Shown: positions 8,909 to 17,082, counted from the first letter of the stretch. The stretch: 64,000 nucleotides of DNA from Ostreibacterium oceani (GCF_009362845.1 NZ_WHNW01000005.1:47008-111007); one strand, 5' to 3'. Translations and numbers: made by a program. Notes: generated by a model not told the origin, from the sequence alone.

Positions 8909-10136
8909 ATGACAACCACCCGCTCTATGGATATGGCTGCTTCGTTTATCGAGTTTTTCGGGTGATTATTTATATCAAATGGCGATTATTTGGATGGCGT
9001 GGACATTATCGGATTCAGTATGGTTTACGGGGAGCGTCGCGGCGGCGTATCGCCTGCCATTTTGGTGTTTTGGGTTGTTTGCTGGCATAGTCGCGGATCG
9101 GTTCAATCGCCAATCGATTGTGATTCGCGCCAATACGATGCGTTGGTTGTTGTCGCTGTGTATTTTATCCTCTATGCGAGCGATTTGATGACGCCGTTGC
9201 TGCTGTTAGGGTTGGTGTTTTTTATTTCGGTGGCGTGGTCGTTTGAAAATCCCGCGTTTTCCGCGCTCATTCCGCAACTGACCGACGCCTCATCCATTGG
9301 CACAATCAATCATCTGATCGACAACACGAAGCGCATTGCAGGTGTCGTGATGCCGTTGCTGTCCATCTGGCTGGCATCGCATAGCGACACAGGCGATTAT
9401 TTTTTGATTATTGCCGCGTGCTATTTGCTGGCAACCGTTTGTGCGTCACGGTTTACGCCCATCATCCCATTTCAGCCGAACACGGCTAGCGTATCACTGC
9501 TTTCGCGGTTTAAAACCATGTTTCGCCTGTTTTTACATTATCCGCTGATTATGATCGCCGTGTTTTGCTTTGCGTTTTAATTTAGCGTACGGCGCGGGCG
9601 TGGTGTTAGTGCCGATTATCATTGATCAACACTACCATTTGGGGTTGGATGGTTTTAGCCTGTTTATGGCAGCCCAAGGTTGCGGCGCATTAGTCGCTAA
9701 TCTATTACTCCGCAGGGCGATGCTACCCAGCCAGACGCAACTCAGTCCAACGAAATTCAGTCGAGCGCATCAACAGGTTTACCATGCACCTTTTTATGGG
9801 TTTATCATCGTCGCAATCGGCTTAATCGCCGTTGCACTTTGGCACAGCCTGCCAATGCTGATTGTGTTTGGTTTTGTGGGTGGCTGCGGATTGCCACTGA
9901 TGGATATTTACATGCCCAGCTTGATTCATAGCGTCGGCAACGCGCAACATCACGGCAGATTGTTTGCCATTTGGCGGTTTTTTGCGGATTTTGGCATGGT
10001 GATGGGATTTGCGCTCAGCGGACTGCTCACATCCTTTGCCACAGCACCGACTGCTTTAACACTGATTGCCGTGCTGACGATCCCAGCCTCGCTTTACGGA
10101 TTGTATCGATTTAACCGCAGCCATAAACATATGTAA
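8909..10136 (+). pseudogene. MFS transporter broken by at least three frameshifts
   Basis: One MFS-type protein can be read only by changing frame. ATG 8909 opens MTTTRS and runs into a stop at about 8963, while the continuing frame (LWIWLLRL, GDYLYQMAIIWMAW) starts near 8925 and ends at 9188. The next part (LYASDLMTPLLLLGLVFF to FCFAF) continues in the first frame to 9580, and the last (FNLAYGAGVVLVP onward) in the second frame to 10136. At 9576-9579 one extra T in a TTTT run explains the last shift. Hydrophobic helices and the motif GLFAGIVADRFNR (the MFS loop 2-3 signature) identify the family. Three independent shifts suggest real decay, though assembly errors in short runs are possible. 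Confidence 0.8.
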
Positions 10137-10153
10137 AAAAATTTGTTCTATCC

Positions 10154-10765
10154 CTACTTGCTGGCAGTGGCTAAACCAACACCAAAGCACATAAATGTGC
10201 CACCGCTGAATCGACTGATGATACGCCCGCCTTTTTCAGAAGCTAACCACCCTCGTGCAGACCTAGCCAGTAATGAATAAACTAGATGAATGCATACGAC
10301 AAGTGAGCTATACGTCACGACCAAAATGATGAATTGAGTTGTAAAACCTTCGGTGAAATCTATGAATTGCGGAAATACGGACATAAAAAAGAAGACGGCT
10401 TTAGGATTGGTCAGCTGGAGCGTTAGCCCCTCTAAAAATTGAAGTTTTCTGTTTTTATAGGTTGCATTGTTTAAGTCCACGCTGATTGCAGGAGAGCGCC
10501 AAAGTTTAATGCCTAAATAGATTAAATACGCAGCGCCAACAAACTTCATAATCGTAAAGGCTAGCGATGATGTCATAAGTAGGATTCCTAGGCTTGTGGC
10601 AGATACACCTGCCACTATAAAAGTACCAAACGCAATGCCAAGAATCCCGCCTATTGCCCCTTTTGTGCCGTAGCGAATAGTATTGGTCAATGTTAAAACA
10701 ACACCAGGACCTGGGCTTAACACCGTGATAACCGCTATTAATAAAAACAATAAATAATTTTCCAT
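10154..10765 (-). CDS. LysE/RhtB-family exporter
   Basis: A 203-residue inner-membrane protein with about six hydrophobic segments. The N-terminus (LSPGPGVVLTLTNTIRYGTKGAIGGILGIAFG) carries the SPGPG motif of the LysE/RhtB superfamily, which exports amino acids and related solutes by proton antiport. The central block AAYLIYLGIKLWRS and LTNPKAVFFF are also typical. The substrate cannot be deduced. AGAGGATAAT precedes the ATG on the minus strand. It converges with the decayed MFS gene, with only 17 bp between the two stops. Confidence 0.9.
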   Translation of the reverse strand: MENYLLFLLIAVITVLSPGPGVVLTLTNTIRYGTKGAIGGILGIAFGTFIVAGVSATSLGILLMTSSLAFTIMKFVGAAYLIYLGIKLWRSPAISVDLNNATYKNRKLQFLEGLTLQLTNPKAVFFFMSVFPQFIDFTEGFTTQFIILVVTYSSLVVCIHLVYSLLARSARGWLASEKGGRIISRFSGGTFMCFGVGLATASK

Positions 10766-10804
10766 ATTATCCTCTTAGGACATAACCGTTAATTTTTTGC
10801 TCGC

Positions 10805-10830
10805 CACACTTAGGGCAGCATCGCAATGCC
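10805..10830 (-). repeat. Second copy of the GST gene 3' end
   Basis: These 26 bp match the last codons and stop of the GST gene at 11671-11696 with one difference. In the same orientation they encode NGIAMLP and a stop; the GST ends SGIAMLP. No GST body precedes this copy. It marks the far side of the cassette-like segment that carries the cyclotransferase gene. Confidence 0.85.
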
Positions 10831-10973
10831 ATTGCTAATAACAGCGTCTGCTGTAAGTATTCCTGCTAGGGTCGACTACCTATGAACGACACCATTCATT
10901 GAAATAACGGTACGCTCTGGACAGCCGCTTTTCTGACGGCACAATCGGCAAAGCAGTGCGACTACATCTGTTT

Positions 10974-10980
10974 GTTAGGC
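10974..10980 (-). other. attC-core-like site (GCCTAAC on the minus strand)
   Basis: On the minus strand the sequence is GCCTAAC, an exact fit to the R'' core RYYYAAC of integron attC sites. The stop codon TAA of the cyclotransferase gene lies inside it. Downstream on the minus strand I could not draw a convincing attC stem, so the full site is uncertain or decayed. Confidence 0.45.
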
Positions 10981-11307
10981 GGCTGTGTTGAGCGCATAAA
11001 CATAGGCTTCAATAACTTCACCGCTTTCAATTTTGACTTGTACTCGTTGTCGCTGATAACCAGTGCCCTCGAATTCATCAAGCATCGACCAATGTTTTGA
11101 TAGCTGATCCGATGAAAAAACAAAACCCTCTACTCCTTCCCCTTCGTCTGATGGGACAATGCCAGGAAAACCTTGCGCCGAACCCCAGCCTTCGTCCAGC
11201 AGCTTCCCTTTTAGAATCGCTCTATCCCAATGACCTGGTATGTCCTCTAAAACATGATGATTCGGCCTTCCTGGCGCGAGCGTACCGTAAACAAACAATC
11301 GTTCCAT
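10975..11307 (-). CDS. Gamma-glutamylcyclotransferase-like (AIG2-type) protein in a cassette-like unit
   Basis: A 110-residue GGCT/AIG2-fold protein. It begins ERLFVYGTLAPGRPNHHVL, containing the YGTL substrate-binding loop, and has the acidic residue in LDEFEGTGY that corresponds to the catalytic glutamate of the family. Such proteins release 5-oxoproline from gamma-glutamyl amino acids or cleave related isopeptides; the exact substrate is unknown. AGGAGG lies 10 bp before the ATG. GTTAGGC lies 29 bp upstream of the start and the stop codon is embedded in GCCTAAC, the layout of an integron gene cassette, in the opposite orientation to the OLD/kinase cassettes at 15-17 kb. Confidence 0.85.
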   Translation of the reverse strand: MERLFVYGTLAPGRPNHHVLEDIPGHWDRAILKGKLLDEGWGSAQGFPGIVPSDEGEGVEGFVFSSDQLSKHWSMLDEFEGTGYQRQRVQVKIESGEVIEAYVYALNTAA

Positions 11308-11335
11308 TTTTCCTATACCTCCTAATTTTGATGCC

Positions 11336-11342
11336 GCCTAAC
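11336..11342 (-). other. attC-core-like site upstream of the cyclotransferase gene (GTTAGGC)
   Basis: On the minus strand GTTAGGC fits the R' core GTTRRRY and lies 29 bp before the start codon. With the GCCTAAC at the gene's end it brackets a unit of about 370 bp. The matching R'' of an upstream attC was not found. Confidence 0.4.
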
Positions 11343-11624
11343 AGTTTATTCGCAGCATTCCGTAAATATCATGCTATTGAGCCACAGCTTAATCACTTAG
11401 CACGCGCCGTCTATCTGGTTCATTTTTTGTTCGTTTTATGCCTCATTGAGCACCTTAGAACCCTTGCCACTTCAGCTACGCTTTATTTAAAATAAGCATA
11501 CAACACAATCCATTAATCCACCAATATCTTATTCACTTAAGTTCTGGCATAACGACTTCCTTTATACCATTGGCAGTCTGACGAATCGAAGAGAGCATAA
11601 TAAATGCACGACCCTATCCACCAA
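11343..11624. other. Non-coding stretch between the cyclotransferase and GST genes
   Basis: No gene supported. Frames open here on the plus strand have no family features. The stretch contains only the edge of the attC-core-like site and leads into the GST terminator. Confidence 0.5.
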
Positions 11625-11652
11625 TAAAAAAGCCCTAGCAAAGCTAGGGCTT
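11625..11652 (-). terminator. Rho-independent terminator of the GST gene
   Basis: A perfect 10-bp stem AAGCCCTAGC/GCTAGGGCTT (11630-11639 and 11643-11652) with a 3-nt loop. On the minus strand it is followed by a run of six T. It lies 24 bp past the GST stop. Confidence 0.9.
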
Positions 11653-11675
11653 AAAAAGTCAGTCACACATCACAC

Positions 11676-12278
11676 TTACGGCAGCATCGCAATGCCGCTG
11701 TTTTTCATTTTATGAACCGATGGATGGGCACAAATGTCTTGCCACCAACGCGCTAAGGCAGGGAAGTCATTATAGGCATCGGTGCGATATTTACGATGCA
11801 CCCATTCGGTGGCAAAGACGGCGTGAAAATCCCCCACCGTTGGCGCATCATTAATCAAAAACCGATGGTCTTTGAGTTTATGCGAGAGCAGTTCAAACCA
11901 TTGCGTGGCGCGTTCGGGTTTATCCGCCAATTTGCCACTGAGCGCATCGCTAAAAATATCGTTGATATCCAGCACGGTTTGCTGGCAATCGAATTGCTCG
12001 GCTTCGGTTTGCCCCGCCAGTCCAAAGGTTTGTCCCAAGATTTGTAAAATCGCGGGCGTTTGTCCGATGGTCATGCCGTTCGGCAAGGTGATGGCGGGAT
12101 AACGAAAATGGGCAAATAACGCTTCGCCTTCGCCCGTCGGTGCATCTTTGGGTTCGCGGATGGTGTAATCGGCACCTGCTTCGTCTAGGGTCAGGACGAC
12201 GCCAATCGCCCGCCCCCAAAACTGCTGACACGCCGTCCAATAATATAATGTATAAGCTGATTGATCTGTGTTCGTCAT
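11676..12278 (-). CDS. Glutathione S-transferase family protein
   Basis: A 200-residue GST-fold protein. The thioredoxin-like N-terminal domain has the cis-proline context RYPAITLPNG and the glutathione-contacting QTPAIL (the position usually occupied by Q/E-S/T). A helical C-terminal domain follows. The N-terminal segment YYWTACQQFWGRAIGVVLTL lacks an obvious catalytic Ser/Cys/Tyr at the standard spacing, so the activity is unclear. A perfect terminator follows the stop. The last 26 bp are repeated at 10805-10830 beyond the cyclotransferase cassette. GAGG lies upstream of the ATG, within a 12-bp direct repeat (GTAAAAACCTCA/T, 12280-12303). Confidence 0.8.
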   Translation of the reverse strand: MTNTDQSAYTLYYWTACQQFWGRAIGVVLTLDEAGADYTIREPKDAPTGEGEALFAHFRYPAITLPNGMTIGQTPAILQILGQTFGLAGQTEAEQFDCQQTVLDINDIFSDALSGKLADKPERATQWFELLSHKLKDHRFLINDAPTVGDFHAVFATEWVHRKYRTDAYNDFPALARWWQDICAHPSVHKMKNSGIAMLP

Positions 12279-12301
12279 CGTAAAAACCTCAGTAAAAACC
12301 T

Positions 12302-13177
12302 CTAAAATCCAAACATGGTGTTATCATTGGCTAAGCCTTCGGTGGGGATGGCTTGAATCACGTCCCAATGTTCGGCAATTTTACCATTTTCAAAGCGTAC
12401 TAAATCATAAAAAATTGAATGCACGCCCAAGTGCTGACCTTCGGCAATCGAGAGCACATAGTTACCTTCACCAACCACAATATGTTGCTTTTCAAATACC
12501 CATCTTGGTTTCACTTTACCGCTCATTTGTGCGGCAAAAAAGCCCTCGATGCCATCGGCAGCGTCAGGATTGTGTTGCTTATAATCAGGGTGAAAATAGG
12601 TTTGTAAGGCTGCGCCAGCTTCTTCAAGTGTACCGTTAATGAAAATATCAAAGGCTTGTTTGAGCTTGGATTTATTGGCTTCGGTTTGATCCAAATCGGT
12701 AATCGCAGTAATACCATCGGTTAAGCGACGACCCGAAGCATTCGGCTCGCTTTCGCATTGCATCGCATCCCAATGACCTGCCAACCTGCCGTCGGTGTTG
12801 ACGCTAAAGAAATCAAACGCCACCATTTCGTTACAACCATGCCCAAAAGCTTCGGCATTGTGCCACTGGTTTAAGGCAACGGTATATTCACCGTCTTCGA
12901 GCAATAGCACCGTGCTGACTTGAATATTTTGCGCTTCAATCACAGGGAATAAATTCAATAACCCTTCCGCTTTGTCGGCAATAAAGGGGTTATGCTGCTC
13001 GTAATCAGGATGTAATATTGCTTCGGCAGCAGCGGCATCACGGCTATTAATCGCGTTCATTAAGGTTTCAACCGACGCCTTTCCGTTGCGCGACGAGGTT
13101 TCATGTGTGGCGTGTTGATTGCTGCTGCACGCTGCCAATAGCCCCGATAACAGCATTAATACGATGGATTTTTTCAT
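12302..13177 (-). CDS. Lipoprotein with two SnoaL/NTF2-like domains
   Basis: The preferred start is ATG 13177, preceded by GGGAGGTG; an upstream in-frame ATG at 13210 has no such site. The 291-residue product begins with a lipoprotein signal MKKSIVLMLLSGLLAAC with lipobox LAAC, so it should be lipid-anchored outside the inner membrane. Two homologous SnoaL-like halves follow, each with HPDY-QHNP and GHWD/EHWD motifs (around residues 55-70 and 195-210, and near 140 and 275). These small alpha+beta barrels usually bind or isomerise small hydrophobic ligands; the substrate is unknown. It ends 23 bp before the GST start on the same strand, so the two may share a transcript. Confidence 0.85.
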   Translation of the reverse strand: MKKSIVLMLLSGLLAACSSNQHATHETSSRNGKASVETLMNAINSRDAAAAEAILHPDYEQHNPFIADKAEGLLNLFPVIEAQNIQVSTVLLLEDGEYTVALNQWHNAEAFGHGCNEMVAFDFFSVNTDGRLAGHWDAMQCESEPNASGRRLTDGITAITDLDQTEANKSKLKQAFDIFINGTLEEAGAALQTYFHPDYKQHNPDAADGIEGFFAAQMSGKVKPRWVFEKQHIVVGEGNYVLSIAEGQHLGVHSIFYDLVRFENGKIAEHWDVIQAIPTEGLANDNTMFGF

Positions 13178-13210
13178 GGTGCACCTCCCGATGCGATGAT
13201 AAGTTATCAA

Positions 13211-13288
13211 GCGTCAACGCAAACACGCTTCGGCGCATGATTGCCCCGAAGCGGTTTCGTTAGCCATTGATAATCAATGCGTTGACGC
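13211..13288. repeat. Long inverted repeat with nested hairpin
   Basis: GCGTCAACGCA (13211-13221) is the exact reverse complement of TGCGTTGACGC (13278-13288). Between them, an inner stem CGCTTCGG/CCGAAGCG (about 13227-13234 and 13244-13251) is flanked by AAC and GTT arms with unpaired bases, ending near GTTAGCC. It may be a terminator region or a decayed attC-like fold. No clear T-run follows on either strand. Confidence 0.5.
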
Positions 13289-13303
13289 TATTTGATGCTG
13301 GCG

Positions 13304-13472
13304 TTAGCCTGCAAAAACGGTTTGCAGATGTTGATCAAGACGTTTGAAATCATTGGCAATATCGCCGTTTTTCATCACATCAAAACAGGCGAAAGTCGGC
13401 AGCGGCTTGGTTTAACTCACCTTTGGCAAAGGGATATTCTTGGTGAGCATTGATAATTAAGGCTTTCTTCAT
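13304..13472 (-). pseudogene. Remnant of an MdaB/KefF-type NAD(P)H quinone reductase
   Basis: From ATG 13472 (with AGGA upstream) the frame reads MKKALIINAHQEYPFAKGELNQA, the typical start of the flavodoxin-fold NAD(P)H dehydrogenase (quinone) family. It then hits TGA after 30 codons. A shifted frame supplies a family-like C-terminus (FDVMKNGDIANDFKRLDQHL) ending TAA at 13304. More than two thirds of the normal roughly 190-residue gene is missing, so this is an internal deletion plus frameshift. Confidence 0.8.
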
Positions 13473-13511
13473 CTTTTTTCCTCGTTTGATTTGTTATGCA
13501 ATACAGGACGA

Positions 13512-14381
13512 TTAAACGTCCTTACCGCCTAACACGTCTTCCAATTGCATTTCTGCCAGTACGCGGTCTTGAATCGGTTGCTTGGCAGCGTTCATTTCAT
13601 CCACGCCCCATGTGATACCGACGACGGTGCGCGTTGGGCGTTTGCCAGCAGGCATCGCGGCAAGTTTTAAGTACGTATCGACGACTAATTGTGGGTCAGG
13701 CGCTTCTTCGCTTTCTAGGAACTGTCCGAAATGCTCGGTTAACGCAGCTGGCACGTTTGCCAATTCGCCGTAACTGGCTAATACATCGCTACGCGCAGGC
13801 GTTTCGCCACCACCTAACAATCCTGAGCGGAACGGCCCCGGCTGCACAATCGCAACATCAATGCCCAATGGCGCGACTTCGTAGCGTAAGCCTTGCACAT
13901 AGCCTTCAAGCGCGTGCTTGGTCGCGCTGTAAGTCGAGAAAAAGGGCGGCGAGATTTGCCCAACTAATGACGACGTATTAACAATCAAGCCTGATTTCGC
14001 TGCGCGCATCGCTGGCAATACCGCTTGCATGGTACGAATCGCGCCAAAGTAGTTGATTTCCATTTGCGCTCTGGCTTGATCCATGCTGAACGCTTCGGTG
14101 ATGCCAATGTACATGACCCCAGCGTTGTTGATTAAAATATCAATGCTGCCTGCTTTGGCAAGTATTCCAGCGACTGCCGTTTTAACCGATTCGTCATTGG
14201 TGACATCCATATCCACAACATGGATGTGGTCCGAATGTGCGGCGAGTTCTGCTTTAACAGCGGCATTTTTGCCGTCTGGTTGACGCATGGTGGCAAATAC
14301 TTGGTAGCCTTGGTCAGCAAAATCTTTCGCGGATGTTTGCCCAAATCCACTGCTGCTGCCTGTAATAATCACGTTTTTCAT
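13512..14381 (-). CDS. Short-chain dehydrogenase/reductase
   Basis: A 289-residue classical SDR with the NAD(P)-binding motif TGSSSGFG near the N-terminus, NNAGVMY, and a catalytic serine upstream of YSATKHALEG with the Y-x3-K pair. The basic residue in FATMRQPDG after strand 2 suggests NADPH preference. The substrate is unknown. ATG 14381 is preferred over the TTG one codon earlier because AGAGGAAC is properly spaced from it. It is transcribed divergently from the HxlR-type regulator, whose likely operators fill the gap. It points towards the quinone-reductase remnant, so a redox-stress operon once existed here. Confidence 0.9.
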   Translation of the reverse strand: MKNVIITGSSSGFGQTSAKDFADQGYQVFATMRQPDGKNAAVKAELAAHSDHIHVVDMDVTNDESVKTAVAGILAKAGSIDILINNAGVMYIGITEAFSMDQARAQMEINYFGAIRTMQAVLPAMRAAKSGLIVNTSSLVGQISPPFFSTYSATKHALEGYVQGLRYEVAPLGIDVAIVQPGPFRSGLLGGGETPARSDVLASYGELANVPAALTEHFGQFLESEEAPDPQLVVDTYLKLAAMPAGKRPTRTVVGITWGVDEMNAAKQPIQDRVLAEMQLEDVLGGKDV

Positions 14382-14423
14382 CAAATGTTCCTCTGTTAAG
14401 AATGGGGGGGGTTAATTTTCTTG

Positions 14424-14511
14424 CTTGCATATTGCAAGTGATAATACTAGCATATTACTTTTAATTTGCAAGTAATTTGCATTGTACATGATTGCTTTTG
14501 TTTTGCAAGTG
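14424..14511. promoter_or_regulatory. Probable HxlR operators between SDR and regulator genes
   Basis: TTGCAAGT occurs at 14432, 14466 and 14503, spaced 34 and 37 bp, each followed by G or A then an A/T-rich stretch. The first is half of a palindrome CTTGCA-TAT-TGCAAG (14424-14438). Their place between divergent genes, one a regulator, suggests binding sites for that regulator. Inferred; no binding data. Confidence 0.6.
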
Positions 14512-14554
14512 ATTTATCATAGGCACTCTATATTTCACTTTTTGAGCGCATTCC

Positions 14555-14986
14555 ATGCACAACACAGTACCCTTTCGGTGCGATTGCCCCATTACCTCGG
14601 CACTAGATATTATCGGTGATCGCTGGATGTTGATTATTGTTAAACAAATGCTGGTCGAGGGAAAACAAACCTTTAAAGAATTTACACAAAGCGATGAAGC
14701 CATCGCCACCAATATTTTATCGACCAAATTAAAATGCCTTGAAGCGCTCGAAGTCATCACCAAAACACAAATGCCGGGCAATAAAAAAACCAATATCTAT
14801 CGCTTAACCGAAAAAGGACTCGCACTAGCCCCCCTCATCATCGAACTCGCCATCTGGAGCGACGCGTATGTCCGCCCCATGCACGCCGACATGCAAAAAC
14901 CCAAAGAACTCACCCTAATACATCAAGACAAAGCCGGCTTTATTGACGCCTTAGTGCAGCGCTATAAAGCACAGTCGCCATTATAG
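14555..14986 (+). CDS. HxlR-family transcriptional regulator
   Basis: A 143-residue winged-helix regulator. The N-terminus CDCPITSALDIIGDRWMLIIVKQML is diagnostic of HxlR proteins, including the conserved CP cysteine (C11) that acts as a redox/aldehyde sensor in characterised members. The recognition helix region is NILSTKLKCLEALEVI. It likely controls the divergent SDR gene through the TTGCAAGT repeats. The last 15 codons occur a second time, diverged, at 17847-17918, on the other side of the cassette insert. Confidence 0.9.
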   Translation: MHNTVPFRCDCPITSALDIIGDRWMLIIVKQMLVEGKQTFKEFTQSDEAIATNILSTKLKCLEALEVITKTQMPGNKKTNIYRLTEKGLALAPLIIELAIWSDAYVRPMHADMQKPKELTLIHQDKAGFIDALVQRYKAQSPL

Positions 14987-15290
14987 GCGCAAAGAGCGAA
15001 TTGATATAAAAGGCAACAAAGCGACAAATCAATACGCATATATCACGATAAAAAGTGGCTTTTCCATTAAAACGAACAACAAAAAATCTAATAATAAGTT
15101 GATTTGCATCAAGGTTTAAGGTTATAGTTCATGATTAATAAACTGCTGTTGAATATGAAATCAGGACATACCATGTTATTGTTATTTATCCGACAGCTCA
15201 CGAGAAAATGATTGATAATGCAGATTATTTTAATATTTAATTGCCTGTCTTCTATAAAGGGATATAAGGCAAAGTGTTCGTTATCCTACT
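14987..15290. other. A+T-rich non-coding region before the cassette insert
   Basis: No gene is supported. The sequence is A+T-rich and contains a short TTGCC/GGCAA inverted pair (about 15240-15271). It ends at the GTTAGGC core at 15291, where the cassette-like insert appears to begin. Confidence 0.5.
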
Positions 15291-15297
15291 GTTAGGC
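15291..15297 (+). other. attC/attI-core-like boundary GTTAGGC
   Basis: Exact fit to the integron crossover core GTTRRRY, 15 bp upstream of the OLD gene start. It forms the left boundary of the first cassette-like unit. No matching R'' lies upstream, so it could be a secondary insertion point or a decayed site. Confidence 0.45.
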
Positions 15298-15312
15298 TAC
15301 AAGGAATAAATA

Positions 15313-17082
15313 GTGAAAATTGAAAGTATATGGGTCAAAAACTGGCGTTCATTAAAAGAACAAAAGCTAGAAGCACAAGATCTGATGGTTATCATTGGCC
15401 AGAATAACCACGGGAAATCGAACCTTTTGTCTTCTGTCTTGTTCTTCTTTGGTGAGATAAAGCAACAAGATCTGGATTTTCATCATGGTTCTTCAGAACT
15501 ATTTGTGGAAATTGAGTTTGGTGATCTTGATGAATCAGACAAAACTACTTTCAAGAAGTATTTAACCTCTGAAGAAAAAATAGTTGTAAGAAAAACTGCC
15601 TTTCTAGGCGGTAGTTTTGAATACCGAGGGTACATAGAAAACCCATCGGATGCCTGGCTTCAAGAAGCAAATGCTTCTGCTTATACTAAAAGAGAGCTTG
15701 CTTCCAGTCTTCCATTCCATCCTTATATCCCCGATTCTGGTCGAATTACCAAACAAAACATCATTGATGCCCAAAACGAATATATCCAAAATAACAGGGA
15801 AGCTATTCAATTCGCTTTTGAGCTTGAGACGACAAACTTTCTTGGTTTGCAAAGTGTCGCAAAGGGAATATTTGGTGAGGTTTACTTTATACCAGCTGTA
15901 AAAGAAGCCTCGGATGATTTTTCTTCTAAAGATTCTAGTGTTTTCGGAAAAATGTATGCTGATGTTGTAGCTTTAATGTCTGAGCACAATAACGACTGGA
16001 AGGAAACAAAGGAAAAACTCGGGAAACTATTTTCCACCCTGAATAAAAAAGATCATGAAGGCAATGACAATAATGATAGACCTCAGCAATTAACTGACTT
16101 TGAGAAAGAGTTAACAGATGAACTTGTTGCATGGGGTGCCAAAGTAGATATTGAAGTAAGCGCCCCTGATATTGAAAATGTATTTAAAGCAAATACGCAG
16201 GTTTGGATTGATGACGGTGTTAGAACTGATATAAAAAGAAAAGGGCACGGTTTACAGCGTGCTCTGACAGTTGCGCTAATACAAGTTGTTGCTAAGAAGG
16301 CTCTTGCTGAGGCAAAGTCAGCGGAAGAGCGAGGAAATAGAAAATCATCAAATTCTAGATACTTCATATTCGAAGAGCCTGAACTTTATTTGCATCCTCA
16401 AGCACAAAGGTCGTTATTCGACTCATTCGTGGCTTTGTCTGAGTCAGGGAGTCAAGTTATTCTATGTACTCACTCAAGCGGTTTAATTGATGTTGAGCGT
16501 TATAAGTCTATTTACATAGCAACAAAGGATGATGAGTTAAACGGAACTAAGGTTAAACAATGCACCGAAGACTTATTTGAAGGTGATTCGAAGAAAGATT
16601 TTAATCTTTCCTACTGGATCAATCCTGATCGTGGGGAATTGTTTTTTGCAAGTAAAGTTGTTTTGCTAGAGGGCGCTACAGAAAAAACTGTATTTCCTCT
16701 GTTGGCGAAAAAGCTCGGTGTTTTCAGGTACGAATATACGTTAATTGATTGTGGCTCAAAATACAATATCCCTCTTTACGTTAAGCTGATGAATAAATTT
16801 TCTATCCCATATGTGGCTGTTTATGACCGAGATCATCAAGCTCACAAAGGGGACGATGCAATTGCGTCAGCAGATCGAATAACACAAAAAATTGTTGATG
16901 AGATTGATAACCACATAGGTTCTTCAGTGGTCTTAGAAAACGATATAGAGGAAGAGCTAGGCTTACCAAATGGGGGCAGTAGCAAACCTTATATCGCATT
17001 AAGTCACATCACAGCAGAAGGTTTTGCGGTCACTTCACAAATGGCACAAAAGATCAGAGAAGTTTATGACGCAGAGGCCTAA
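15313..17082 (+). CDS. OLD-family ATP-dependent nuclease (AAA + TOPRIM)
   Basis: A 589-residue overcoming-lysogenization-defect family protein. The N-terminal SMC-like ATPase begins IESIWVKNWRSL with Walker A GQNNHGKS (29-36). The Walker B region YFIFEEPELYLHPQAQ lies near 350-365. The C-terminal TOPRIM nuclease domain has VLLEGATEKTVF (near 448-459) and YDRDHQAH (near 503), supplying the metal-binding acidic residues. Such proteins cleave DNA and often serve in anti-phage defence (the GajA component of Gabija belongs here), but no UvrD-like GajB partner is adjacent, so this is a solitary OLD. Start is GTG 15313 after AAGGA. Its TAA stop lies inside the attC core GCCTAAC, so it is probably an integron cassette gene. 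Confidence 0.9.
   Translation: MKIESIWVKNWRSLKEQKLEAQDLMVIIGQNNHGKSNLLSSVLFFFGEIKQQDLDFHHGSSELFVEIEFGDLDESDKTTFKKYLTSEEKIVVRKTAFLGGSFEYRGYIENPSDAWLQEANASAYTKRELASSLPFHPYIPDSGRITKQNIIDAQNEYIQNNREAIQFAFELETTNFLGLQSVAKGIFGEVYFIPAVKEASDDFSSKDSSVFGKMYADVVALMSEHNNDWKETKEKLGKLFSTLNKKDHEGNDNNDRPQQLTDFEKELTDELVAWGAKVDIEVSAPDIENVFKANTQVWIDDGVRTDIKRKGHGLQRALTVALIQVVAKKALAEAKSAEERGNRKSSNSRYFIFEEPELYLHPQAQRSLFDSFVALSESGSQVILCTHSSGLIDVERYKSIYIATKDDELNGTKVKQCTEDLFEGDSKKDFNLSYWINPDRGELFFASKVVLLEGATEKTVFPLLAKKLGVFRYEYTLIDCGSKYNIPLYVKLMNKFSIPYVAVYDRDHQAHKGDDAIASADRITQKIVDEIDNHIGSSVVLENDIEEELGLPNGGSSKPYIALSHITAEGFAVTSQMAQKIREVYDAEA

Noticed and set aside
11097..11495. Plus-strand open frame of 132 codons over the cyclotransferase gene
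   Set aside because: It is antisense to a clear GGCT-like gene and shows no family features.
12268..12639. Plus-strand open frame antisense to the SnoaL lipoprotein gene
   Set aside because: Shadow of a well-supported gene with signal peptide and duplicated domains.
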